DNA of 64,000 nt from ENR-C20 sp942493145 (GCA_942493145.1 OW818679.1:4278001-4342000), one strand, 5' to 3'. Counted from the stretch's first letter, positions 47,879 through 57,577 are shown. Numbers and translations: made by a program. Notes: generated by a model from the letters alone, not told the origin.

Positions 47879-50179
47879 CTACTTTCCAATCCTGACATTG
47901 AATGTATTTCCACCGTCGGCGGAAGTCCGGGTATATAGACCGGAATAATCCTTGAGGGAGTTAAATATTAAGGTATAAGCCTCACTAAGATCGAGCCTGT
48001 CGAATTTCAGCACGATTGTAGTATTGTTAATGTATCCTGCAATTAAAGGAATTTTGGTCTTGATGGTTCCATTGTCATCGTACTGCAGTGTATAGTTGGA
48101 AGCCAGTATATTAGGGGTACTTACTGAGATTTCTTTACTGAAGGTTACTTTTATCGTATCATTTGAAATTACCACAGCATCACTGATGGTTGGTTTTACC
48201 GAATCGGAGCCTGATCCTGTAAGGATGGCCTCCATATTAATCCCGCTGGTATAGCCCATATAGTCCTTTATCGCTCCCAGGGCTGTTAACTTGTATGTGT
48301 TGCCCGCTGTAAGGGGAGAGCTCAACGGAAGGTACAGCCTTACCGCATTGGGAGCATTTTCTGCATCATAATATATGGCTTGGGGCTGTATCATATATCC
48401 TGTGAGGCTGATACCTGCTATCAGGTAGTAATTGTTTACTATGGCGGTAGTTTCATCGAGGTTCTTATTAAATAAGACCTTCAAAGTACCTTTATCAAGT
48501 GCGGTAACACTGGAGATGGATAAAGCGGTTGCTGCGACGGTGGTCCCCGAGAAGGTGAATGATTTCTCGATAATGGAGTATTGCCTGGAAACATCCTCTA
48601 TCTCATTAATCAATACGGTATAAGTTTTACCCGCAAGAAAAGTACTGTCAATGCTCAAATACACCTGCCTGTTTTTACTGGTGCCTGTTCCGGAGACCAC
48701 TGCCTTGGAGATCTTAACAGGATTGCCGCTGTTGTCGGTGATATAGTAGCTATAAACCTGCTGAGCGCGTGTGGCATGTACTTCCTTGTTAAATGTCAGT
48801 TGAAGGGTTTTATTGTCTGTTACACTTGTTCCGGTTACAGAAAATACTCCTGTATCGGTATCGACCGCTGTGAATTTGACCATGTCCATAACACCCTCAT
48901 TGAGTTTGACTGTATAAACGCTTGTCAAATCCCCGCTGACCCTGACGGTGTATTGTAACCCGCTTGTAAAGGTTTTACCCACCAGGCTTAATGTAACAAC
49001 ATTATTTGGAGTGACGGCAAAGCTAGCTGCCAGTGTATTGGTGCTGCCGCTTGCAAAGACCTCTCCATTGGCGTCGGTTATTTCATAGAAAGAAGCATAT
49101 TCACTATTTACATTGACAGGATGTGTGAAATATATATTTACTGAGGTTTTGCTCACAGCTTCCGCCCTGTTTATCCTGAAGAAATCCGAGTTGACTATGG
49201 CTGCCTTGTATCCCAGGAAAGACGATGAGACTGAATTTGAAAGAAGTGAATCTTGAGCTGACACGCCGGATATTTCAATTGTGTAACTAGTATATGCTGT
49301 TTGCTTGGAAGTTGTAATTATAAGGATATTGTTTTGTAAATTCAGAACTTTGGCAGTTAGCTGTTTAGTGATATCGCCTGTTTCGTAAATCTTAATGTTT
49401 GTGTCTGGGATATTTTTTATGGCTTTGTCGAAATTTATTAAAAGTGTAGTTTCATTAAGTGCTTCGCTTCCGGTGACAGAGATATTCACAACTTTGCCGG
49501 CCAGTCCAACGGAAGCCGCCAGTTCTGGGGTTACAGCGCCTTCATTGATGAGGCTTTGAATTAATGTTATGGCAGTTGAATTCCTCTGTTGGCTTAGAGC
49601 GTTGTAAATCACACCAACAACGCCTTCGCGGGTAAATGCATTATTATCTGCTGTCCTTTCCAGATATTCCGGATCAGTCACGAGGTTTACTTCGTAAGCC
49701 TTGTTATAAACTTCGCTCCATGAAAAATCATTGCCATACTCATAACCGAGCGCTACAAGGACCAGCTTCAGAAATGCCTTTTCACTGATGTAGGCGTTGG
49801 GATTGTAGAGGTTGTTTCCCATACCGGCAATTATACCCTCTTCGCTACAGTAGCCGACATACGGAGCAAACCAATCACTGGAAGTTACATCGGTATATGT
49901 AGTGTTTATATAATTATCGTTATTCTCCAGGACAAAGGCTTCCTTTCCAAGCAGGCGGATTATGAAAGTAGCAGCCTCGCTGCGCTTGAGTTGATTGTCA
50001 AGCTTGTAATCGCCACTGATGTCTCCTTTCAGGATGGAGAGCTTGTTAAGCACTTCGGCTTTTTCTGTTGACGTTAAGGTCGTTGTGGTAGTTGTTGATT
50101 CGGCCGCGGGAATCAACGTAAAAGTAGCGAAAATGCAAATAACCAGAATAATAGAAAAGAAATTTTTAATTTTTCTCAT
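47879..50179 (-). CDS. SLH-domain protein with Ig-like repeats
   Basis: 766 residues. Signal peptide ~1-27, a Thr run (29-35), three SLH-type repeats over ~38-215 (LNKLSILKGDISGDYKLDNQLKRSEAATFIIRLLG; YTDVTSSDWFAPYVGYCSEEGIIAGMGNNLYNPNAYISEKAFLKLVLVALGY; AYEVNLVTDPEY... FTREGVVGVIYNAL). From ~225 onward come about five bacterial Ig-like domains, recognisable by repeated ALxxTTLLINFDKAI, SKTSVNIYFTHPVN, DNKTLQLTFNKEV, DKGTLKVLFNKNL, SNDTIKVTFSKEI. Wall-bound surface protein. AAGGGGA lies eight bases before the ATG. Confidence 0.9.
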   Translation of the reverse strand: MRKIKNFFSIILVICIFATFTLIPAAESTTTTTTLTSTEKAEVLNKLSILKGDISGDYKLDNQLKRSEAATFIIRLLGKEAFVLENNDNYINTTYTDVTSSDWFAPYVGYCSEEGIIAGMGNNLYNPNAYISEKAFLKLVLVALGYEYGNDFSWSEVYNKAYEVNLVTDPEYLERTADNNAFTREGVVGVIYNALSQQRNSTAITLIQSLINEGAVTPELAASVGLAGKVVNISVTGSEALNETTLLINFDKAIKNIPDTNIKIYETGDITKQLTAKVLNLQNNILIITTSKQTAYTSYTIEISGVSAQDSLLSNSVSSSFLGYKAAIVNSDFFRINRAEAVSKTSVNIYFTHPVNVNSEYASFYEITDANGEVFASGSTNTLAASFAVTPNNVVTLSLVGKTFTSGLQYTVRVSGDLTSVYTVKLNEGVMDMVKFTAVDTDTGVFSVTGTSVTDNKTLQLTFNKEVHATRAQQVYSYYITDNSGNPVKISKAVVSGTGTSKNRQVYLSIDSTFLAGKTYTVLINEIEDVSRQYSIIEKSFTFSGTTVAATALSISSVTALDKGTLKVLFNKNLDETTAIVNNYYLIAGISLTGYMIQPQAIYYDAENAPNAVRLYLPLSSPLTAGNTYKLTALGAIKDYMGYTSGINMEAILTGSGSDSVKPTISDAVVISNDTIKVTFSKEISVSTPNILASNYTLQYDDNGTIKTKIPLIAGYINNTTIVLKFDRLDLSEAYTLIFNSLKDYSGLYTRTSADGGNTFNVRIGK

Positions 50180-50328
50180 AATTCGATCCCCTTTTCATTA
50201 GTAATTCAGACAATTTTTGTTTATCAGCTATATTATAGCATCATTAAATAAGCTTTGGTATGTTGGACTTGAAATTATAGAATTTTGTTCCAGTCCACTA
50301 TTTTTCTTCATTTTTAAATTTTTAATGA

Positions 50329-50334
50329 TATAAT
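50329..50334 (+). promoter_or_regulatory. -10 element upstream of walR
   Basis: TATAAT at 50329-50334 with no convincing -35 and about 95 bp of leader to the GTG. Weak call. Confidence 0.3.
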
Positions 50335-50429
50335 GGGTGATATATAATAACATATGGTTAATATATGACGGAACGGATTGCATGGTATGCCGGTCTAAGG
50401 ATGAAGCAGGATGTAAAGGAGTGTGTTTG

Positions 50430-51131
50430 GTGAGCAAAAAGATACTGATTGTCGATGACGAAAAAAACATAGTCGATATCCTAAAATTCAATCTGAAGAA
50501 GGAAGGCTTTACAACTATTGAAGCATACGACGGAGAACAGGCGGTCGAGCTTGCTTACAGCGAGAAACCCGATCTTATCCTGCTTGATGTCATGCTGCCC
50601 AAAATGGATGGCTTCACTGTCTGCAGAAAGCTGAGACAGAAGATATCGACCCCCATCCTCATGCTTACAGCCAAGGAAGAGGAAGTAGACAAGGTCCTCG
50701 GTCTGGAACTCGGGGCGGATGATTACATTACCAAACCCTTCAGCCAGAGGGAGCTCATGGCCAGGGTCAAGGCAAACCTGCGGAGGACGACCTCCGAAGA
50801 GATGGAAGGTAACAATGGCAACATCCTCAAATTTGGTGATATAGTAATTGATGTCGACAGATATGAAATAAAGCGTGAAGATACGGTTATAGAACTGACC
50901 CTGCGTGAATTCGAGCTGGTTAAGTTCCTTGCCATACACAACGGCCAGATATTCTCAAGGGAGAACCTGCTTGAAAAGGTGTGGGGCTATGAGTATTATG
51001 GTGATGTGCGAACGGTGGATGTAACCATCAGAAGGGTGAGGGAAAAGCTGGAGAGAGACCCGGCCTCGGCGGAATACATCATGACCAAGAGGGGCGTAGG
51101 CTATTACTTTAATAAACTGGAGAAATCCTGA
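50430..51131 (+). CDS. walR: OmpR-family response regulator WalR (YycF)
   Basis: 233 residues. Receiver domain with acidic pocket Asp9-Asp10, phospho-acceptor Asp53 in LLDVMLPKMDG, Thr/Lys switch residues in MLTAKEE and ITKPFSQREL, then a winged-helix DNA-binding domain with ELTLREFELVKFLAIHNGQIFSRENLLEKVWGYEYYGDVRTVDVTIRRVREKLE. Followed by a WalK-type kinase and yycH/yycI, which identifies it as WalR. Controls wall-hydrolase and envelope genes in Firmicutes. GTG start supported by AAAGGAG eight bases upstream. Confidence 0.9.
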   Translation: MSKKILIVDDEKNIVDILKFNLKKEGFTTIEAYDGEQAVELAYSEKPDLILLDVMLPKMDGFTVCRKLRQKISTPILMLTAKEEEVDKVLGLELGADDYITKPFSQRELMARVKANLRRTTSEEMEGNNGNILKFGDIVIDVDRYEIKREDTVIELTLREFELVKFLAIHNGQIFSRENLLEKVWGYEYYGDVRTVDVTIRRVREKLERDPASAEYIMTKRGVGYYFNKLEKS

Positions 51132-51140
51132 AGATGTGAT

Positions 51141-51168
51141 CGGGCTGTTGCTTATGAACAACAGCCCG
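51141..51168 (+). other. Hairpin between walR and walK
   Basis: Perfect CGGGCTGTTG (51141-51150) / CAACAGCCCG (51159-51168), eight-base loop, in a 62-bp intercistronic gap. No T-run follows, so it is more likely an mRNA processing or stability element than a terminator; it could set the walR:walK ratio. Confidence 0.55.
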
Positions 51169-51193
51169 AAGTGATATAAATTACGAGGTGTAT

Positions 51194-52984
51194 ATGTTCC
51201 TGAAAAGTCTACAGTGGAGGCTTGTGAGTTTCTTTTGCATATTCTCCATCTGCCTCATTATACCGGTAGGCCTTTTTCTAAACAAAATGGTCGAAGATAA
51301 ATACTATGACGACTTTGTTATAAGTATAAATGATGGCTTCGACAAATGGGATTTCAAGCTGACTGATCCTTCCGGAAAACAGCTTAGTGATGAAATGATT
51401 AAAAACGCTTTCATTTTTTCCGCAAATGAAGAGAACACCAGATATACGATTGCCACAAAAAGCGGCGAGATCGTGGATGCTGAACTATATACAAACGACA
51501 CCAAAATCCAGAGCAACTCCGGAGAGATATCCAATGCGCTCCTTCAGTCTGACAATTTTATTAATGCAATGACGGGAGAAGTGAAGAACAGACAGATTCT
51601 TGAGAGTTACGGGCAAAATGTATTTTTCGACTACGCACGGCCTATCGGCAACTATATCCTTTATTTCAGGTATTACAAGGATGACTGGGCTGGCATGGTC
51701 AGCGGTTTCAACAGTATAATATTCACCAGCCTCTGGATTGGGTTGGGCATCTCCTTTATCCTCGGATATATATTTTCCAAAACAATCACCGCCCCTATAG
51801 GAGCACTTATGAACAAGGCAGTCAACATAGCTGCCGGAGACTTTGACGAGCTGCCGGAAGTCAAATCGGACGACGAGATAAGCAGGCTCACCCAGGCCTT
51901 CAATAACATGGCTGTCAGCCTCAAAAGCACAATGACTGAGATTTCCAGTGAGAAAAATAAAATTGAGACAATAATAAACTATATGACAGACGGAATTATC
52001 GCCTTTAACCTCAAGGGAGAGGTAATACACACAAATCCTGCATCAAAAAGCATGCTGGAGGACGAAGCAATATCCTTTGAGGATTACTGTCAGAAGCTGT
52101 ATCGAGAATACTCAATAAACGATGTACTGTACCTTGAATCATATAATACCAGGGAAATCGACCTCACAGTTGGCGATCGGATACTCAAGGTGTATTTTGT
52201 CATTTTTACCGGCGAGAATAACAAGGCAGAAGGTATGATTGCCGTACTGCACGATGTAACCGAGCAGGAGCGACTCGAAAAAATGAGGAAGGACTTTGTA
52301 GCAAACGTTTCCCATGAACTCAGAACGCCCCTTACATCCATAAAAAGCTACGCCGAAACCCTGTTGGACGGTGGAGTGGAGGATAAGGAAGATGTAGACA
52401 GGTTCCTCGGAGTAATCAATTCCGAAGCCGATCGGATGACAAGGCTTGTAAAGGATCTACTTCAGCTTTCAAGGCTGGATAACCAGCAGATACAGTGGTA
52501 TATGGAGGAAATCTCCTTTGTACAGCTGGTGAAGGACACTGTTGACAAGATGGAGATGGAGGCAATGGCCAAGGACCAGACACTGAAAAGCTATGTATTG
52601 GGCGAGGTGCCTGACATAGAAGCCGATTACGGACGGCTGGAACAGGTGGTAATAAACATACTGGGCAACGCCATAAAATATACGCCCGAAGGTGGTCAAA
52701 TAACCGTTTACATCGGCCGGACCGTCAATGATGTATATATGAAAATCTCGGATACGGGCATAGGCATACCCGAAGAGGACCTGCCAAGGATATTCGAGAG
52801 GTTTTACAGGGTCGATAAGGCGCGTTCCAGGGAAATGGGCGGTACAGGTCTGGGAATGGCAATTGCGAAGGAAATCGTTGAGGCTCATTCGGGGAGTATT
52901 TTACTCGAGAGTGAGATCGGCAAAGGTACGGAAGTGACAGTGAAGCTGCCCATCCGGCGGGGTCTGGAATCACGGCAGATGTAA
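51194..52984 (+). CDS. walK: Sensor histidine kinase WalK (YycG)
   Basis: 596 residues: membrane segment ~12-32, extracytoplasmic domain ~33-165, second membrane segment ~170-192, HAMP (~193-245, with APIGALMNKAVNIAAGDFDELPEVKSDDEIS), PAS-like domain (~255-350, MTDGIIAFNLKGEVIHTNPAS), HisKA with phospho-acceptor His374 in FVANVSHELRTPLTSIKSYAETLLDGG, and HATPase with N box NILGNAIKYTPEGG, DTGIGIPEEDL and GGTGLGMAIAKEIVEAHSG. Same arrangement as WalK. ATG 51194, GAGG five bases upstream; the GTG two codons earlier overlaps the SD. Confidence 0.9.
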   Translation: MFLKSLQWRLVSFFCIFSICLIIPVGLFLNKMVEDKYYDDFVISINDGFDKWDFKLTDPSGKQLSDEMIKNAFIFSANEENTRYTIATKSGEIVDAELYTNDTKIQSNSGEISNALLQSDNFINAMTGEVKNRQILESYGQNVFFDYARPIGNYILYFRYYKDDWAGMVSGFNSIIFTSLWIGLGISFILGYIFSKTITAPIGALMNKAVNIAAGDFDELPEVKSDDEISRLTQAFNNMAVSLKSTMTEISSEKNKIETIINYMTDGIIAFNLKGEVIHTNPASKSMLEDEAISFEDYCQKLYREYSINDVLYLESYNTREIDLTVGDRILKVYFVIFTGENNKAEGMIAVLHDVTEQERLEKMRKDFVANVSHELRTPLTSIKSYAETLLDGGVEDKEDVDRFLGVINSEADRMTRLVKDLLQLSRLDNQQIQWYMEEISFVQLVKDTVDKMEMEAMAKDQTLKSYVLGEVPDIEADYGRLEQVVINILGNAIKYTPEGGQITVYIGRTVNDVYMKISDTGIGIPEEDLPRIFERFYRVDKARSREMGGTGLGMAIAKEIVEAHSGSILLESEIGKGTEVTVKLPIRRGLESRQM

Positions 52985-53001
52985 TTGAATCTTAAATGCC
53001 A

Positions 53002-53018
53002 TGTAATGGTTCTGTAAT
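53002..53018 (+). promoter_or_regulatory. WalR box inside the wal operon
   Basis: TGTAAT (53002-53007), five bases, TGTAAT (53013-53018): exact fit to TGTWAH-N5-TGTWAH. It lies 10 bp before a TATAAT (53029-53034) with no normal -35, the layout of an activator-dependent WalR promoter. It would drive the secreted-protein gene, yycH and yycI separately from walRK. Confidence 0.6.
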
Positions 53019-53028
53019 ATAAATTTTG

Positions 53029-53034
53029 TATAAT
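53029..53034 (+). promoter_or_regulatory. -10 element of the internal wal promoter
   Basis: TATAAT, 36 bp before the ATG at 53070, paired with the WalR box just upstream. Confidence 0.5.
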
Positions 53035-53069
53035 CAAAGTAGCAAATTTATGTTAATGGGGAAATAACT

Positions 53070-53678
53070 ATGAGAAAGCTTGCAGCACTGATATTAGCAA
53101 TAACTATAATAATGACATTCGCGATTCCAGCATATGCTGCACCGACTGATAGCTCTTCGGTATCTTCAACCGAACCTGGCGGTACAGGCGGAACTGCCGT
53201 AGAAAGCAAACTTCCCGCAGCTATCCTTGCAATGCTTGAGAATGCCGATACAGCCCAGTCAGAGACACAGTTCATGCTTACTATAACAAGGCCTGACGAA
53301 GAGACAGACTCTACATATAAGAAATCCTATGTAATCTCCGGAGACACCTGGAATACAGGATATACAGACGTTAGAGTGGTCCTCGGTGTATTTGACGAGG
53401 ATACCGGAAGCTACAAGCTTATGAACAATGCAGACTTGGAAAGCAGCTGGGATGTTGGCAATTACGGTGCATTTGCAAAAGAGATAACGCTGACCAAAGG
53501 CGCCAACAAAATTCGCATACTGGCTTACAGGACATCCGAAAAAGGTGATTTCGACAGCAGCAGTAACGTCCAGGTAACAGATTTCACTATTAGGCTGCTT
53601 GATTCAAACATAGTAACAAAGGTTATGAATAGTGTGGTAGAACTTTTAGATCTTAAAAACCAATTTTTAAACAAGTAA
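53070..53678 (+). CDS. Secreted protein of unknown function within the wal operon
   Basis: 202 residues. Signal peptide with cleavage after AYA (~24), Ser/Gly/Thr linker (25-45), then a ~130-residue globular part with SYVISGDTWNTGYTDVRVVLGVFDEDTGSYKLMNN and EITLTKGANKIRILAYRTSEK, reading as beta-sandwich strands. The signal peptide resembles that of the S-layer protein (MRxLxxL... TFAIPA-A). No family recognised. It is placed between walK and yycH, where other Firmicutes have nothing, and has its own WalR-type promoter, so a surface sensor or effector role in WalK signalling is a guess. Confidence 0.75.
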   Translation: MRKLAALILAITIIMTFAIPAYAAPTDSSSVSSTEPGGTGGTAVESKLPAAILAMLENADTAQSETQFMLTITRPDEETDSTYKKSYVISGDTWNTGYTDVRVVLGVFDEDTGSYKLMNNADLESSWDVGNYGAFAKEITLTKGANKIRILAYRTSEKGDFDSSSNVQVTDFTIRLLDSNIVTKVMNSVVELLDLKNQFLNK

Positions 53679-53697
53679 AATCCATCGGGTGTCTTAA

Positions 53698-55134
53698 ATG
53701 AACCGAACGATTAAGGAACGCGTAAAATCCATCCTCATAATGATGCTTTTGATAATAGGCACAATCCAAGTAGGAATCCTGTGGGCAGGCCAAAGCCATG
53801 GGTTTCCTACTGGTATTTTAGCGGCAATTTTCGACAGTCATACATCGGTCGATAGTGCCACTACCAGCAGGGATCTTTTTGTCCCCTATAGGACTGTGCT
53901 GTCTAACGGTGATAGAGTTCACTGGATCATAGGCAATGACCATCAGGACTTCGAAAAGCTATGGAGCGATGGCAAAACCTGCCTTTCATCAATAATAAAA
54001 GGAAAATTCACAAAGCTTGAATCCGAGGTGGCGTGGAGGGATATAACAGCCAGGAGGGGGATAACCTTCTCCTTTAAAGCGGCGATAAACCCACAGCTCC
54101 TCAGATGGTACCTCGAACTGGAAGATAATGATGCGGAGATTCCCACACTGCTTAAACTGAAAATAGTGCCTGACTTAAGCGGGAAAAGCGCAGATGAGAT
54201 ATATGTCTATAGTGGATCTGGAATGCCTGACTGCTACAGGGCGGACAATTTCGAGGCAGGGGTCAGTCTTCAGAAAATGTTGACAGCTCTTGAAAACGAA
54301 GAAGATGCCAGTGTGCGTGAATATATAAACATGAGGGATGGAAATCAGGATGTGAGTCTCAGAATGGAACCCGACATCCTGTATGTTGTGGCCAGCCCCA
54401 AATATTGGGAGTATTCAAACGTCAGAGCGGCACTGCCCGACAAACTGGCAGACGCTGCCTTGACTTCTGATCCCTCTGTGATATCAAAGGACCTACTGGG
54501 TTCCGAGATGGGAAGATACAGAGTCAATACCTACGATGAAGGAACCTTCCAATTCAACGATAGCAACAACATATACAAAATATACAGTGATGGTCTGCTG
54601 GAGTATAATTACCTCCAAAAAGCGGGGGATTCCGAAAAGGGAACCGTGGACGATGCCTTGCTGAACGCTTACAAGTTCCTGAACACCGGCAAGGCACTTC
54701 TGAACAATGCGGGAAACGTGGATTTGAAGCTCTCCGGTATCGATGAAACGGCTAATGGGTTTTACACCTTCCGTTTTGATTATTACATTGGCGGTTATCC
54801 CATATCCATGGAACTCAATACTGCGGGAAGCGGGGATCCTGTTACAAGCGGCATAGTAATAAATGCTGACGAAAAGAGGGTACTGATGTGTCGCTGGGTG
54901 TTGAGGACTTTCACCCTGAATGGAATCGGGCTATATCATGACAGGTTTCTGGAAATTATGCCTTCTCCTGAAAAAGATGAGACTACCAGAATCAAGGATG
55001 TGAGTTTCGGATATGTGCTCGATATGGCTGAGGAATTAATAATTAAGCCGTCCCTGGTGATTGAGAAGGTAAAAGGAACGGATAATACAGTAAAGGTACA
55101 GACGGTTGCGTTGCCTGAAAAAAGCGGAGGCTGA
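53698..55134 (+). CDS. yycH: YycH-like regulator of WalK
   Basis: 478 residues. One N-terminal membrane segment (~10-30), then an extracytoplasmic domain with FPTGILAAIF, VPYRTVLSNGDRVHWIIGN, SPKYWEYSNVRAALPDKLAD and a mixed alpha/beta C-terminal half. YycH with YycI modulates WalK in the membrane in Bacillus and Staphylococcus. Assignment relies on gene order, topology, size and the YycI neighbour; sequence identity to Bacillus YycH is expected to be low. Starts 19 bp after the secreted-protein gene; weak SD. Confidence 0.75.
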   Translation: MNRTIKERVKSILIMMLLIIGTIQVGILWAGQSHGFPTGILAAIFDSHTSVDSATTSRDLFVPYRTVLSNGDRVHWIIGNDHQDFEKLWSDGKTCLSSIIKGKFTKLESEVAWRDITARRGITFSFKAAINPQLLRWYLELEDNDAEIPTLLKLKIVPDLSGKSADEIYVYSGSGMPDCYRADNFEAGVSLQKMLTALENEEDASVREYINMRDGNQDVSLRMEPDILYVVASPKYWEYSNVRAALPDKLADAALTSDPSVISKDLLGSEMGRYRVNTYDEGTFQFNDSNNIYKIYSDGLLEYNYLQKAGDSEKGTVDDALLNAYKFLNTGKALLNNAGNVDLKLSGIDETANGFYTFRFDYYIGGYPISMELNTAGSGDPVTSGIVINADEKRVLMCRWVLRTFTLNGIGLYHDRFLEIMPSPEKDETTRIKDVSFGYVLDMAEELIIKPSLVIEKVKGTDNTVKVQTVALPEKSGG

Positions 55135-55136
55135 AA

Positions 55137-55940
55137 ATGGACTGGGCCAGAGCTAAAAACGTAATATTGTTACTATTGGTAGTCTTCAACCTGTTCCTGG
55201 GTTCGAGGATGATTTCGTATATCATGGAACGGAACATCCCGGCCGAAACAATAAAGAATACTGTAACCATACTGGAAAGCAGGGGCGTGATGCTGAAATG
55301 TGAAATACCCCGCTACAACAAGGATACTGCCAAGCTTAAATATGGCAGCTTCATATACGACAAGGAACAGATCAGTAAAAAGCTTCTGGGCGAAGGAAGC
55401 GAAAGCGACAGGGAAATCCTCTTTTCAAGCGACAGCAGCTTTATAATGACTGACGGAAGCCCCGTCGATACTATTAAGGATTTCAATGCAAAGACTGCGG
55501 AAGCCTGGATACGTTCCAAATATACTGAGAAGGGACTTATAGGACCCGAATACATACTGGAGGAAAAGACGGTCAACAGCGATGGCACCATCTCGCTGGT
55601 TTTCAACCAAAAATATAAGGGTATGATGGTATTCGGTAACTATGTCGAGGCGATCGTCTCAAAAAACGGCATAACAAGGTTGGAAGCAGGATACAGGGAA
55701 ATCCTCGAGTTTACAGAGACCAGTGAGTTGGTCTCTGCATATCAGGTCTTGCTGAAAAACTTCGATGGTACTGGAAACCCGGTCATATCCAGCATCGATT
55801 TCGGTTACAAGGATATCTTTGAGCAGGGAGTAACCGGCCTTCAGACAACCGAACAGCCGCCCGTATGGAGGGTGAAGCTTGAAGGCGAGGATGATCCCAG
55901 ATATTTTGATGCCACCACCGGCACTGAAATTATGAGATAA
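55137..55940 (+). CDS. yycI: YycI-like regulator of WalK
   Basis: 267 residues. Hallmark N-terminus MDWARAKNVILLLLVVFNLFLG (membrane segment) followed by an extracytoplasmic domain with IKNTVTILESRGVMLKCEIP and SLVFNQKYKGMMVFGNYVEAIV. Partner of YycH. Starts two bases after yycH, with ggaggctga as SD, so translation is coupled. The walJ (yycJ) and htrA genes that often follow in Bacillus are absent; an opposite-strand gene follows instead. Confidence 0.85.
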   Translation: MDWARAKNVILLLLVVFNLFLGSRMISYIMERNIPAETIKNTVTILESRGVMLKCEIPRYNKDTAKLKYGSFIYDKEQISKKLLGEGSESDREILFSSDSSFIMTDGSPVDTIKDFNAKTAEAWIRSKYTEKGLIGPEYILEEKTVNSDGTISLVFNQKYKGMMVFGNYVEAIVSKNGITRLEAGYREILEFTETSELVSAYQVLLKNFDGTGNPVISSIDFGYKDIFEQGVTGLQTTEQPPVWRVKLEGEDDPRYFDATTGTEIMR

Positions 55941-55983
55941 AGGAGGAACTTTTACCCGCCTGAAGCTCTGTGGGAAGTTTTAA

Positions 55984-57519
55984 TTATAAACGATCCAAAT
56001 ACTCCAGAAGCGTCTTTTTTATATGTTTCCGGTTGCGTTCTTTTTGAGGTGTCCCCTTGACAATATCTTCAAGATAACTATTGAAAGAATCTATCATGTT
56101 TTGCTGATTGAACGCAAAGACGATGGGAGAAGTGTCATTTTTAGCGACAATTACTCCAACATCCTCCTTGACGGAGAGGAAAATGTTTTGCAAAGGGTTT
56201 TTGATGCAAATTATAAAATTGTAGTTCTTATATGTATCTATCAAATTAATAATGTTTTTAACATGCTCAGAATAATCGGAAAGACTGTAGGATAATAGCT
56301 TTTTATTAAAAAAGTCATTGATTTTTAATAAGGAAGCATTACTTGAAATATCTCCAGGAGTGGGAAGAACAACTATTTCTGTATATGTATGCTGCTTCAG
56401 GCTGGATGTAAAAGCGTTTATCCGCTCATTCTGAATTCTAATAAGTCTTTCTTTCGAATTTTCATCCAAATCAGATAGTTCAAGCAACCGCAGAAATAAA
56501 GCTTCGGGCATGGTAACAGAAGAAAGCGTGTTTGAATAGCTGACACAATTACCTGGCTGTTCTTCAAATTCCAGCTGCAGCTCATTGATTTTCCGGACAT
56601 CACTTCCTGTGAATATTTGCATCAGGGGGCGGCACATGCCAAGATATGTATTGAATTCATCTGTCAGACTTTTGATCATTGATTTATCAGCATACAAGAA
56701 CTGCTCGGAGTTTTTAGAATTATCCGATAATGTATTTGAAGATAACGCAGCAATATCCGGAGCTATGAACATGGTTCGTCTGAAAATGTGTTCCCGGTAT
56801 TTGGGGTAGTAATATGGTTCAATGGAACCGGTCATATATAATGGTAACCAGCGTTCTATGGCAGACAGCATTTCGGATAAATCACGGGTTATTGTGTGAA
56901 TTATTTTGATCTTGTGCCCTTTGGCAATTACCTCCATCAGCAAGGCTCCCCATTTTATGTAAAAGGACCGATCCTCTACCAGCCACTCCATACTATCATC
57001 ACTGTACAAGAGTATTGTACAAGGCTTGCTGTGACTTGCAACTTCAGACAAAAAACGGATGACTGCCTCCCGCTTTCCTTCATTACCATGAAAAACTTCA
57101 ACATTTAATGATAATCCGCTGGGATATTTGAATTCAGTAACTATCTGCTGAGGGATCACACCGGACTTTCCAAACACATTGAGTTTATCAAGAAAACCAT
57201 CGACAAGGTGAGCTTTGGGGGTAGCTTCATCACAAAACCAGATATAGATAAGATTTGAAATTGATGACGCTTCGATCCTCTTATTATTGTAAGCCACTCC
57301 CATAATCTCGAAAAGAGCGGTCTTTTGATATTCCATCTTTGCCTGTTCGGCAAAATATGAGGAAATTTTCTTAATATATTCGTTGTTTTTATCAGGAATC
57401 CGCATTCCGTTGCGCCAACGGCTTACAAGAGAAGGGTCAACAGATAATGCCCTGGCAAGACGGACATTGGAAATATTCTGAACATTCATTAAAAGATTCA
57501 GTTTATTGTTAAAAGCCAT
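55984..57519 (-). CDS. XRE-family helix-turn-helix regulator with large C-terminal region
   Basis: 511 residues. N-terminal HTH_3 domain (~5-55): NKLNLLMNVQNISNVRLARALSVDPSLVSRWRNGMRIPDKN. The remaining ~450 residues are mostly helical and soluble, with segments such as HKIKIIHTITRDLSEMLSAIERWLPLYMTGSIEPYYYP and a PTPGDIS/NFFNKKLL region. I do not recognise the effector domain; I recall similarly built regulators in clostridia. ATG 57519 with GAGGT nine bases upstream is preferred over the ATG at 57534. Divergent from the 57673 operon, which it may control through the palindrome between them. Confidence 0.75.
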   Translation of the reverse strand: MAFNNKLNLLMNVQNISNVRLARALSVDPSLVSRWRNGMRIPDKNNEYIKKISSYFAEQAKMEYQKTALFEIMGVAYNNKRIEASSISNLIYIWFCDEATPKAHLVDGFLDKLNVFGKSGVIPQQIVTEFKYPSGLSLNVEVFHGNEGKREAVIRFLSEVASHSKPCTILLYSDDSMEWLVEDRSFYIKWGALLMEVIAKGHKIKIIHTITRDLSEMLSAIERWLPLYMTGSIEPYYYPKYREHIFRRTMFIAPDIAALSSNTLSDNSKNSEQFLYADKSMIKSLTDEFNTYLGMCRPLMQIFTGSDVRKINELQLEFEEQPGNCVSYSNTLSSVTMPEALFLRLLELSDLDENSKERLIRIQNERINAFTSSLKQHTYTEIVVLPTPGDISSNASLLKINDFFNKKLLSYSLSDYSEHVKNIINLIDTYKNYNFIICIKNPLQNIFLSVKEDVGVIVAKNDTSPIVFAFNQQNMIDSFNSYLEDIVKGTPQKERNRKHIKKTLLEYLDRL

Positions 57520-57577
57520 AATCAGATACCTCACTCATATTAAGTATACCATGAGAGTTATTGGAGAACAAACTTTT

